Below are positions 5,845 to 10,567 of a stretch of 10,567 nt of DNA, in pieces. The position numbers were made by a program, and so were the translations under genes. The notes under the pieces were generated by a model, which did not search any database, was not told where the DNA came from, and saw only the letters and a program-made list of their open reading frames with translations. This DNA comes from Candidatus Woesearchaeota archaeon (GTDB lineage: Archaea; Nanobdellota; Nanobdellia; Woesearchaeales; DSVV01), in contig JAHFMP010000020.1 in NCBI GenBank assembly GCA_023267795.1, forward strand, positions 1-10,567, given 5' to 3'. How positions within the stretch are numbered: position 1 is the stretch's first letter; each line of letters starts with the position of its first letter.

Positions 5845-6630
5845 TTATTTATTGAGTTCTTTTAAACAAGCATCAAATGCATCAAGATGCTCGTCAAAGA
5901 GTTCAATAGCTTTCTGTACAATGACTTTTGCGTCCAATTGTCCCCATGATTCTATGTGGAAGATTATATTTTTATCATTATACTCAACTTTTATAACATC
6001 ATCACAAATACCATCAACTGCATCAACAAGAGCATTGTCAAGAATAGATGCTTTATCTATCTTACCACTTTTATCAAATATTTGTTGAGGATACAGGTGT
6101 TTGTTTTTTTCCAGTTGATCACTTTTTTGATTGATAGTGATTATTGGTTCATAACTATACCAAACAAGTCCAGGGCTCCACTTTGCATGTTCTTTTCCTT
6201 TTCCTAAAATTGCAGTTGCCTGCAGTTCTAGTTCTTGTCCTTTCAGCAAAATGCAAATTGGCATTTCTGGATATACAGGAATAATCTTTGGATCTTTTGG
6301 TTTCAGTGAAGAGGCATACACAGTGCATGGTCCTTTTGCTTTAAGCGTAAGCATTGTTTCGCATGCAGCAGAGCCATCATCTTCTGGCCCTTTTTTCATT
6401 CTATATGATTTTAAGTCAGTGGCTAATGGAATCAAACCCAAACGATGTGCAATGGTTTCATCATACATTGCAGAGGTGTTCTTTGCAAATTCAACATCTT
6501 CTATCGCCATTGTTGGCACTTCAGAAATCATAAGGCGCCGCAATGCATTTGCATATGCAGGAGTTGTGCCTCTGATCATAAAAGACAAATACAATTTATC
6601 CTTTGCTTTTTCTAAGATGCGAATTTCCAT
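5845..6630 (-). CDS. rpoD: DNA-directed RNA polymerase subunit D (RpoA/Rpb3 homologue)
   Basis: This 261-residue subunit pairs with RpoL and nucleates RNA polymerase assembly. The alpha/Rpb3 signature runs from about residue 25 to 69 (AYANALRRLMISEVPTMAIE, then AHRLGLIPL). The archaeal motif KEHAKWSPG is at about 146-154. The dimerisation domain is completed by the C-terminal helix. Many archaeal RpoD proteins carry a ferredoxin-like domain with Cys clusters for one or two [4Fe-4S] centres. Here the equivalent stretch (about 179-211, YPQQIFDKSG onward) is short and has only Cys209, so no cluster can form. The ATG at 6630 matches the family start. It lies 12 nt after the uS11 stop, and tRNA-Leu follows 18 nt downstream of the rpoD stop. 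Confidence 0.96.
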   Translation of the reverse strand: MEIRILEKAKDKLYLSFMIRGTTPAYANALRRLMISEVPTMAIEDVEFAKNTSAMYDETIAHRLGLIPLATDLKSYRMKKGPEDDGSAACETMLTLKAKGPCTVYASSLKPKDPKIIPVYPEMPICILLKGQELELQATAILGKGKEHAKWSPGLVWYSYEPIITINQKSDQLEKNKHLYPQQIFDKSGKIDKASILDNALVDAVDGICDDVIKVEYNDKNIIFHIESWGQLDAKVIVQKAIELFDEHLDAFDACLKELNK

Positions 6631-6642
6631 TTTTCTACTCTT

Positions 6643-7077
6643 TTATACTCTTCTTCCTCTTTTACCACCTTTTTTTCGGCAGGTATCATGAGGGATAGGA
6701 GTAACATCTTGAATAATCCCTATGCGAAGACCCATTCTGGACAATGCCCGAACAGCAGCCTGTGCACCTGGTCCAGGATTATGTGGACCATTATGACCGC
6801 CAGGAGCTTTGATTTTAACATGAATAGCAGTAATTCCTTTTTCAAATGCAATCTCTGCAGCTTTTTTTGCAGCACTCATTGCAGCAGTCGGACTGCTTTC
6901 CATTCTGTGAGCTTTGACAACTTGACCGCCACTGGTTCGTGCAATAGATTCAGATCCAGTAATATCTGTGATGTGAATAATTGTGTTATTATATGATGAA
7001 TAAATGTGACACAGTCCCCAGCGTAATGGTCCTCTTCTTCTTTCCATTTGTGGCTGCTCAATAACATTTTGTTCCAT
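6643..7077 (-). CDS. rps11: Ribosomal protein uS11
   Basis: This 144-residue protein of the small-subunit platform includes a short extra N-terminal segment before the conserved core. The core begins [20 protein letters not shown] (about 19-38), followed by [22 protein letters not shown], the [17 protein letters not shown] stretch and the C-terminal [19 protein letters not shown], all diagnostic of archaeal uS11. The start at 7077 is the first ATG in frame; [10 protein letters not shown] ten residues in is a possible alternative. Neighbours uS4 upstream (24-nt gap) and RpoD downstream (12-nt gap) match the standard archaeal order. Confidence 0.97.
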   Translation of the reverse strand: MEQNVIEQPQMERRRGPLRWGLCHIYSSYNNTIIHITDITGSESIARTSGGQVVKAHRMESSPTAAMSAAKKAAEIAFEKGITAIHVKIKAPGGHNGPHNPGPGAQAAVRALSRMGLRIGIIQDVTPIPHDTCRKKGGKRGRRV

Positions 7078-7101
7078 GGTGTTTCACAATACTCATTTTC
7101 A

Positions 7102-7629
7102 TTATTTTTTCTGAAATTTTTTTACGCGTTCAGGATGGTCTTCTTTGAATAATGAAGATGCTGGTGAAAATCCAACAATTGCTTCTTCTTCTAATGTAAT
7201 AAGATAACTTGGTGAGCTTACTTTTTTATCTCCAACAACAACATGCTTGTGCGTTATCATTTGTCGTGCTTGTTTAACATTAGTGGCAAGTCCTTTTTTT
7301 ACAACAAGTGTTTGCAATCTTCTGTTCATAATGTCTTTCAACGTTAATCCTAATATCTGATCAATAGTGGCATCTGCACTGACAAAGCCATATCTCTGGA
7401 GTTTTTTAATGAGGTTTTGTTTTTCCAGCATTGCTTGTCTGCTGGACGCAACAATAAGTTTCTTCGCTTGTGTCGTAAAATTTCTCAGTAATGCATCCAT
7501 CTTCCAAATTTCTTTTTTGTTTTTTACACCATATTCCCGCACAATATTTTTTTCAGTTTCTATGCGCGCCTTTTGCCATGGATGGCTTGGCGGAGTGTAT
7601 TTTTTTCTTATTTTTTTTGGATCTCCCAT
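7102..7629 (-). CDS. rps4: Ribosomal protein uS4
   Basis: This 175-residue archaeal/eukaryotic-type uS4 (S9e) starts MGDPKKIRKKYTPPSHPW, the classic archaeal N-terminus. It has a helical region to about residue 100 and then the S4 RNA-binding domain at about 102-150, including RRLQTLVVKKGLATNVKQAR and the HKHVVVGDKKVSSPSYLI strand pair. The bacterial zinc-cysteine N-terminal motif is absent, as usual in archaea. A weak AGGT ribosome binding site lies about six bases before the ATG. In bacteria S4 represses its own operon. No such regulation is established for this archaeal cluster, but a structured leader precedes the operon. Confidence 0.97.
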   Translation of the reverse strand: MGDPKKIRKKYTPPSHPWQKARIETEKNIVREYGVKNKKEIWKMDALLRNFTTQAKKLIVASSRQAMLEKQNLIKKLQRYGFVSADATIDQILGLTLKDIMNRRLQTLVVKKGLATNVKQARQMITHKHVVVGDKKVSSPSYLITLEEEAIVGFSPASSLFKEDHPERVKKFQKK

Positions 7630-7648
7630 TTTAACCTAATTTTTCGTA

Positions 7649-8152
7649 TTATTTTTTCTTGTCATCACTAGTTGCTGCTTTTGCAGCAGCTGTTTTCATG
7701 ACACCAACTGTTTTTCCTTTGTTCTTTCTAAAGTTAGATCGCAATTTCTGGCCTCTTGTTGGCAATCCAAGAGCATGGCGCATTCCTCTGTATGCTTTTA
7801 TTTTCTTCAAGCGCCTTACATCATTATCTTGTATAAATTTTATTGTTGGTCCAAGAAGATGATAGTCTTCTCCACTTTCATAATCTTTTCGCCTGTTCAA
7901 AAACCAAGATGGAATTCCGTGTTTTGCAGGATTTGTAATAACTGATTCAAGAGCAGCAACTTCTTTGTTGTTCAATTCTCCAGTTTTGTGCATAGGATTT
8001 ATTTTTGTGAGTGCACATGCCATATTTGCATAGCTAAATCCCACTCCTCTAATGCTGAGGAGAGAGTATGCTATAGGTTTGTTGCCATTTAAGTCACTGT
8101 TTGCAATACGAACTAAATATTTGAAGGTTGGTGATCTTTGTTCTTCAGCCAT
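7649..8152 (-). CDS. rps13: Ribosomal protein uS13, first gene of the cluster
   Basis: This 167-residue protein of the small-subunit head contacts the P-site tRNA and large subunit. Recognisable parts are FKYLVRIANSDLNGNKPI near the start, LLSIRGVGFSYANMAC (the conserved uS13 helix-turn), DVRRLKKIKAYRGMRHALGL, then PTRGQKLRSNFRKNKG, the rRNA-binding tail. The last 15-20 residues are an Ala/Lys-rich extension. The ATG at 8152 (MAEEQRSP) is preferred; an in-frame GTG three codons upstream at 8161 would add Met-Lys-Thr and cannot be excluded. The leader is over 100 nt from the nearest good TATA box and contains hairpins. It is the operon head, divergent from tRNA-His. Confidence 0.96.
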   Translation of the reverse strand: MAEEQRSPTFKYLVRIANSDLNGNKPIAYSLLSIRGVGFSYANMACALTKINPMHKTGELNNKEVAALESVITNPAKHGIPSWFLNRRKDYESGEDYHLLGPTIKFIQDNDVRRLKKIKAYRGMRHALGLPTRGQKLRSNFRKNKGKTVGVMKTAAAKAATSDDKKK

Positions 8153-8200
8153 TGTTTTCACATGATTTATTATTTGGTTTTCCGAGAATTCACAGAGTTG

Positions 8201-8224
8201 ATAATTTTTCCCAAGAAAAATTAT
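8201..8224 (-). promoter_or_regulatory. Perfect 10-bp hairpin in the rps13 leader
   Basis: On the minus strand ATAATTTTTC and GAAAAATTAT form an exact 10-bp inverted repeat around a 4-base loop TTGG. It lies 49 nt upstream of the rps13 ATG and inside the predicted leader. It is A/U-rich, with no U-tract placed after the stem as in an intrinsic terminator, so an mRNA structure or protein-binding site is more likely. Confidence 0.5.
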
Positions 8225-8238
8225 ATTCTCCCTAAAAA

Positions 8239-8260
8239 CGCTCCTTCGAACTCGGGAACG
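8239..8260 (-). promoter_or_regulatory. Second hairpin near the predicted 5' end of the rps13 mRNA
   Basis: CGTTCC (8260-8255) can pair with GGAGCG (8244-8239), six pairs including one G-U, around a ten-base loop CGAGTTCGAA. The predicted transcription start (about 8258-8261) falls at the foot of the stem, so the stem may be complete or lose its first pair. CCGAG in its 5' strand and loop can alternatively pair with CTCGG at 8186-8182, suggesting two competing folds. Confidence 0.35.
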
Positions 8261-8280
8261 ATTCTTAGAATCTTAGGGTT

Positions 8281-8290
8281 ATTTATAAAG
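8281..8290 (-). promoter_or_regulatory. TATA box of the rps13 operon
   Basis: CTTTATAAAT on the minus strand is the only strong TATA match upstream of rps13. It predicts a start near 8259 and a leader of about 108 nt before the ATG at 8152, in contrast to the leaderless pattern of other genes here. Confidence 0.55.
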
Positions 8291-8336
8291 ATTGTTGTTT
8301 TGGATTTGTGAGCTAATAATCGCTGTCATAATAATA

Positions 8337-8345
8337 TTTATAAAA
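8337..8345 (+). promoter_or_regulatory. TATA box of tRNA-His
   Basis: TTTATAAAA is centred at 8341, about 32 bp before the mature 5' end (8373), placing transcription start near 8367 with a short 5' trailer for RNase P to remove. It is divergent from the rps13 TATA box about 50 bp away. Confidence 0.6.
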
Positions 8346-8372
8346 GAGCAGAAAAATCATATCAATTATATT

Positions 8373-8458
8373 GACCGCAGTAGTTTAATGGTAGAATATG
8401 GGACTGTGGAAGTTCTTGCAGACATCCTGTGACGAGGGTTCGATCCCCTCCTGCGGTC
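8373..8458 (+). tRNA. trnH-GUG: tRNA-His(GUG) with a 14-nt intron
   Basis: The acceptor stem extends to eight pairs, GACCGCAG (8373-8380) with CTGCGGTC (8451-8458). The extra G at position -1 opposite C73 is the identity element of tRNA-His, here gene-encoded. T8 and A9 follow, then a D-arm GTTT/GAAT around AATGGTA, and an anticodon stem TGGGA (8399-8403) with TCCTG (8425-8429). The loop CTGTGG/A gives anticodon GTG at 8406-8408. The T-arm is GAGGG-TTCGATC-CCCTC (8434-8450). The anticodon loop is interrupted between positions 37 and 38. Spliced length is 72 nt. CCA is not encoded. It has its own TATA box and T-run terminator. Confidence 0.94.
8410..8423 (+). other. Minimal archaeal tRNA intron (bulge-helix-bulge)
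   Basis: The insert AAGTTCTTGCAGAC sits after position 37, the canonical archaeal site. CTGT (8404-8407) pairs with GCAG (8418-8421) to give the 4-bp central helix, flanked by three-base bulges GGA (8408-8410) and ACA (8422-8424), each cut after its second base. Only seven bases (8411-8417) remain for the apical loop, so there is no real intron hairpin. Confidence 0.85.
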
Positions 8459-8459
8459 C

Positions 8460-8465
8460 TTTTTT
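8460..8465 (+). terminator. T-run terminator of tRNA-His
   Basis: Six consecutive T begin two bases after the discriminator C73. This also lies against the stop of the convergent CcdA-like gene (8468). Confidence 0.6.
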
Positions 8466-8467
8466 AT

Positions 8468-9178
8468 TCACCCAAAATTGATTGTTCCGTTTGCAATAAG
8501 TATGAGCAGCCAACCAAGCCCAATAAGGATAATTCCAATTGCCAAACGCATATAATGTTTGTATGCATGTTTCCACATTTGAATAGTATGAATTTTCATG
8601 CCAGAGTATACTAATACTAAAATGATCAGAAGAGGGAGCACGAAAATAAGATTATATAGTGCAAGTAAAAGTACAGCAGTAGTATTGAAATTCTGTGAAA
8701 GGAGTAATGTAATGGCAAGATAAGGGCCTCCTGTGCATGGCAATTCAACAGCAGCAACAAACATTCCTAAAAAAAGCAGTGATGGTAATGTTATTTTTTT
8801 TGTGAGTTTATGGATTCGCTTCGCATGTTTTGCCGAAATTGCAAGACTAAATCCTTTTCCGTACCAAAAAAAGTCTTTGACTTCTAAAATGCCTCCTGCA
8901 ACAACCAAACAGGCAACAAATAGAGAAATGTATTGTGCAATAACAAGCGGAATAGTGTGAAGAAAATACGTAAGCCCAAGCCCTGCACTAAAATATGTAA
9001 TATACACTGCACTGATGTATAGAATCCCAAACAATAATATTTTTCGCCGTGATTTTCGAAAAACAACAAAAGTAGATAACAAAAGTATCAAAACACCAAT
9101 AGCACATGGATTAATAGAATCAACTATTGCTGTAATAACAACTGTTCCTATTGTGGGAAGTGATGCTTCAACAACCAT
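8468..9178 (-). CDS. CcdA/DsbD-type thiol-disulfide transmembrane protein
   Basis: This 236-residue polytopic membrane protein has about six hydrophobic segments. The family's redox cysteines are in place: Asn23-Pro24-Cys25 in the first helix and Cys148 in ELPCTGGPYLA (145-155) in the fourth. In CcdA/DsbD, such a pair passes electrons from cytoplasmic thioredoxin across the membrane to extracytoplasmic partners. A third Cys (Cys90) is in a helix. The basic loop 108-128 separates the two halves. The ATG at 9178 is preferred over a TTG at 9205 because AAGGAG lies nine bases upstream and the TTG lies within the preceding gene. It is the second gene after the His-rich membrane-anchored protein, sharing the stop/SD junction. 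No thioredoxin-fold gene is present in the window, so its partner is unknown. No cytochrome c gene is visible either, so a cytochrome role is not implied. Confidence 0.85.
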   Translation of the reverse strand: MVVEASLPTIGTVVITAIVDSINPCAIGVLILLLSTFVVFRKSRRKILLFGILYISAVYITYFSAGLGLTYFLHTIPLVIAQYISLFVACLVVAGGILEVKDFFWYGKGFSLAISAKHAKRIHKLTKKITLPSLLFLGMFVAAVELPCTGGPYLAITLLLSQNFNTTAVLLLALYNLIFVLPLLIILVLVYSGMKIHTIQMWKHAYKHYMRLAIGIILIGLGWLLILIANGTINFG

Positions 9179-9187
9179 AGTTTCATT

Positions 9188-9193
9188 CTCCTT
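9188..9193 (-). promoter_or_regulatory. Shine-Dalgarno site of the CcdA-like gene
   Basis: AAGGAG on the minus strand lies nine bases before the ATG at 9178 and overlaps the TAA stop of the upstream gene (TAAGGAG). It decides the start in favour of 9178 and implies translational coupling. Confidence 0.65.
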
Positions 9194-9725
9194 ATCTTTC
9201 CCCAAAAATAATTGTTATTTTATCTCCAGGTGGCACATATATTTCAGGACTGATAATATAACCATCAATGTCTGATACTGCAGTAACACTTGTTCCTTTT
9301 TGTACATACATAGAAAGTGTTCCAGTGCTTCCATCTGGACAGTGGTCTCCATTATGCCAGTAGAGAGTTGTCTCATTTTTTTGTGGAATACCAATATAAG
9401 TATCAGTTAAAACACCTCCTATTGATTCAAAAAATCTTCCAAGAGAAGCATCTTGAAGACTAAGGAGTGTTCCCTCTACATGAATGCGATAATCATTATG
9501 GTGGTGTAGTGTTGCTGTCCCAACTTTATTAGAAATGCCTGTTGATTCCAGGAGTAGTTGTTTTTCTCCACATATAATTATTTCAAAATCTGCATGCCAA
9601 TGCACAGGCCCTTTTGTTTCTGAAATAATATTTGTAAAAAGCGTATGCATCAATAAATAGAGCGTTGTCATGCTGACCAAAACAACAAAACAGGCAAATG
9701 CTATTTTTTTGTATGTGTTGTTCAT
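9192..9725 (-). CDS. Membrane-anchored His-rich extracytoplasmic protein, unknown function
   Basis: This 177-residue protein has an N-terminal hydrophobic segment (about 8-30) that is a membrane anchor or signal, then a soluble domain. Conserved-looking features are HWHADFEI (42-49), LHHHND with IHVEG (73-85), LGRFFESIG (95-103), HNGDHCPDG (124-132) and a C-terminal strand ending PPGDKITIIFG. The pattern of a His-x-His strand followed by Leu-His-x-His and Ile-His-Val-Glu recalls bacterial and archaeal secreted proteins of unknown role that occur near thioredoxin-like or vitamin K epoxide reductase genes; this recall is from memory and not verified. Histidines 42, 44, 74-76, 82, 124 and 128 could bind metal, and Cys52 with Cys129 could form a disulfide. 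The ATG at 9725 is preferred since a TATA box is centred 26 bp upstream; an earlier in-frame ATG (9758) lies before that box. It is transcribed with the CcdA-like gene. Confidence 0.72.
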   Translation of the reverse strand: MNNTYKKIAFACFVVLVSMTTLYLLMHTLFTNIISETKGPVHWHADFEIIICGEKQLLLESTGISNKVGTATLHHHNDYRIHVEGTLLSLQDASLGRFFESIGGVLTDTYIGIPQKNETTLYWHNGDHCPDGSTGTLSMYVQKGTSVTAVSDIDGYIISPEIYVPPGDKITIIFGER

Positions 9726-9746
9726 TCGCTTCTTATTCGTTGCAAA

Positions 9747-9755
9747 ATATATAAA
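9747..9755 (-). promoter_or_regulatory. TATA box of the His-rich protein/CcdA-like operon
   Basis: TTTATATAT on the minus strand is centred at 9751, 26 bp before the ATG at 9725, predicting a leaderless mRNA. Confidence 0.6.
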
Positions 9756-9774
9756 CATTACTGAAAATCGCTAA

Positions 9775-9783
9775 TTTTAAATA
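9775..9783 (+). promoter_or_regulatory. TATA box of the cupredoxin-like lipoprotein gene
   Basis: TTTTAAATA is centred at 9779 and predicts transcription from about 9805, leaving a leader of roughly 15 nt that contains GGTGA (9811-9815) four bases before the ATG. It is divergent from, and only about 20 bp away from, the TATA box of the His-rich gene, so the two could share regulation. Confidence 0.5.
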
Positions 9784-9819
9784 GGATAATTGCTCAAAAA
9801 ATGAAAAAAAGGTGAAAGT

Positions 9820-10275
9820 ATGAAAAAAATTGCAATGATTGTTTGTATTTTTGTGTTATTTTTGTTTGTTGGCTGCCAAAGCCGTATTGTTGGCAATGAT
9901 GTAACTGGAGAAGTTGTGAGTAGTGTGGATTATGGTGCTCCAGACTATGGAATAGAAAAGCAAAAGAGACAAGGAAATGAGTTTGTGACAGTAAAAGAAT
10001 TTCATATTATTGCAGAAGATCAGTACAGGCCAAACTATTTAGTTGTTAATCAAGGGGATGTTGTTCGCTTGGTGATTTATGCAAGCACGCACAATAATGG
10101 CATTGTGATTCCTGAGTATGGTATTAATGAATTTTTAGAAGAAGATAATTATAAAACAATTGAATTTATTGCAGACATTCCAGGGATGTTCAGTTTCTAT
10201 TCCAATGTTTATGTTGGTCCAGAAACAAAGTATATGAATGGCAAGCTTGTTGTTGTCGAGGAAGCAGTAGAATAG
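9820..10275 (+). CDS. Putative lipoprotein with a degenerate CuA-like cupredoxin domain
   Basis: This 151-residue protein has a basic start (MKK), a hydrophobic segment and a plausible lipobox, Phe16-Val17-Gly18-Cys19; Leu is one position early, so it is not ideal. A linker rich in Val/Gly/Tyr (20-55) leads to a cupredoxin fold at about 57-147: FHIIAEDQYRPNYLVVNQGD, then IVIPEYGINEF, and FYSNVYVGPETKYMNGKLVV. This matches the CuA region of cytochrome oxidase subunit II and nitrous oxide reductase strand by strand, but the ligands are gone: Ser128 and Val132 replace the two Cys, Thr136 replaces the His, and Asn93 takes the first His position. Met139 remains. His91 is two residues off. Copper binding is therefore doubtful. 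GGTGA four bases before the ATG is a good ribosome binding site. The lgt gene that would lipidate such a protein is next door and convergent. Confidence 0.8.
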   Translation: MKKIAMIVCIFVLFLFVGCQSRIVGNDVTGEVVSSVDYGAPDYGIEKQKRQGNEFVTVKEFHIIAEDQYRPNYLVVNQGDVVRLVIYASTHNNGIVIPEYGINEFLEEDNYKTIEFIADIPGMFSFYSNVYVGPETKYMNGKLVVVEEAVE

Positions 10276-10298
10276 TTTTTCCTTTCCTTCTATTTCTC

Positions 10299-10567
10299 TC
10301 ACTCTTGTGTTTTTGCATCAATATAATACCATTTGATAAGAATAGCACAGCCTGTAATTGCCATAACTCCTGTTAATAATTGTCCCATGGTAAGAAAGTT
10401 AAATAGAACAAAACCAAGTTGTGCATCTGGTTGCCTAAAAAACTCAATAAAGAAGCGGAACGTGCCATACAAAGTAACAAAAGTCCAGAAAAGTGTTCCT
10501 TTGTAAAGGTTTTCTTTTTCCTTTAGCAGCCAAAGAACTACAAATATCACAAAATTTTTTGCTGATT
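10299..10567 (-). CDS. lgt: Prolipoprotein diacylglyceryl transferase, C-terminal part (5' end beyond window)
   Basis: Lgt transfers diacylglycerol from a phospholipid to the lipobox cysteine of prolipoproteins in the membrane. The visible C-terminal 88 or so residues carry the family's last conserved block, YGTFRFFIEFFRQPDAQLG, with the Arg and Glu of the YG..R....E motif, followed by LTMGQLLTGVM and a final transmembrane helix (about 20 residues), then a short cytoplasmic tail. The frame remains open to the right edge (...SAKNFVIF upstream of a GTG at 10550), so the apparent start at that GTG is an artefact of the window and the protein continues into the next sequence. The HGG active-site region is not in view. 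It converges on the cupredoxin-like lipoprotein gene with 23 nt between stops. Archaeal lgt homologues are patchy, so the pairing with a lipoprotein gene supports a working lipidation pathway. Confidence 0.87.
   Translation of the reverse strand, partial: SAKNFVIFVVLWLLKEKENLYKGTLFWTFVTLYGTFRFFIEFFRQPDAQLGFVLFNFLTMGQLLTGVMAITGCAILIKWYYIDAKTQE

Noticed and set aside
6876-7067. Open frames of 60-150 codons on either strand within the ribosomal protein genes and the sugar genes
   Set aside because: They are frame shadows of strongly conserved genes, lack promoters or ribosome binding sites, and show no recognisable domains.
8239-8260. TTCGAAC with flanking pairs looked like the T-arm of a tRNA on the plus strand
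   Set aside because: No acceptor, D or anticodon stems fit on either side; it is better read as a leader hairpin on the minus strand.
8468-8576. Open frame overlapping tRNA-His and the end of the CcdA-like gene on the minus strand
   Set aside because: It reads antisense through the tRNA (8385 onward) and out of frame in a real gene.
10299-10550. Reading the Lgt fragment as a complete 83-residue protein starting at GTG
   Set aside because: The frame remains open to the window edge and the fragment aligns only with the C-terminal part of Lgt.
1-10567. Search by eye for CRISPR arrays, insertion sequences, attachment sites and replication origins
   Set aside because: No regularly spaced repeats, transposase motifs, integrase genes, Cdc6/Orc1 gene or origin-like repeat clusters were seen. 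The tRNA genes have no duplicated 3' ends nearby that would mark integration.

Overview
The window is from an AT-rich archaeal chromosome. The evidence is archaeal-type RNA polymerase subunits (RpoD, RpoN), archaeal/eukaryotic ribosomal proteins (eL18 and archaeal-length uS13, uS4, uS11, uL13, uS9), TATA-box promoters about 26 bp upstream of start codons, a tRNA with a bulge-helix-bulge intron, and no encoded tRNA CCA ends. Small zinc-ribbon proteins, an ScpB homologue, membrane-anchored cupredoxin-like and His-rich proteins and compact genes suggest a DPANN lineage (Woesearchaeota/Pacearchaeota-like). That placement is inference, not proof.

Layout from left to right. (1) 1-2891, minus: a nucleotide-sugar operon running ugd, galE-like epimerase, uxs. 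It converts UDP-glucose to UDP-glucuronate, epimerises a UDP-sugar, and decarboxylates UDP-glucuronate to UDP-xylose; uxs runs off the left edge. (2) 2968-3120, plus: a stand-alone 5S rRNA gene with its own TATA box and T-rich end, divergent from ugd. (3) 3191-3545: two tiny zinc-ribbon proteins in convergent orientation. The second follows scpB (3547-4263, minus) by one nucleotide. (4) 4313-8161, minus: the archaeal transcription/translation cluster rps13-rps4-rps11-rpoD-tRNA-Leu(GAG)-rpl18e-rpl13-rps9-rpoN, preceded by an mRNA leader with hairpins. (5) 8337-8465, plus: tRNA-His(GUG) with a 14-nt intron, divergent from the ribosomal operon. (6) 8468-9725, minus: a CcdA/DsbD-type membrane protein behind a membrane-anchored His-rich extracytoplasmic protein. 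(7) 9820-10275, plus: a putative lipoprotein with a CuA-like cupredoxin fold that has lost its metal ligands. (8) 10299-10567, minus: the C-terminal part of prolipoprotein diacylglyceryl transferase (Lgt), cut by the right edge.

The left and central parts are housekeeping. The most unusual content is in regions 5 to 8 and in the rps13 leader: a minimal tRNA intron, a structured leader, and a surface redox/metal-type gene neighbourhood whose cupredoxin has no copper ligands. Several start codons were moved well inside the longest open frame, because the TATA boxes and family alignments agree on internal, mostly leaderless, starts. The only long stretches without protein-coding sequence are 2892-3190 (two promoters, 5S rRNA, one more promoter) and 8153-8467 (leader, two promoters, tRNA-His). 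No mobile element, CRISPR array or long repeat was seen.
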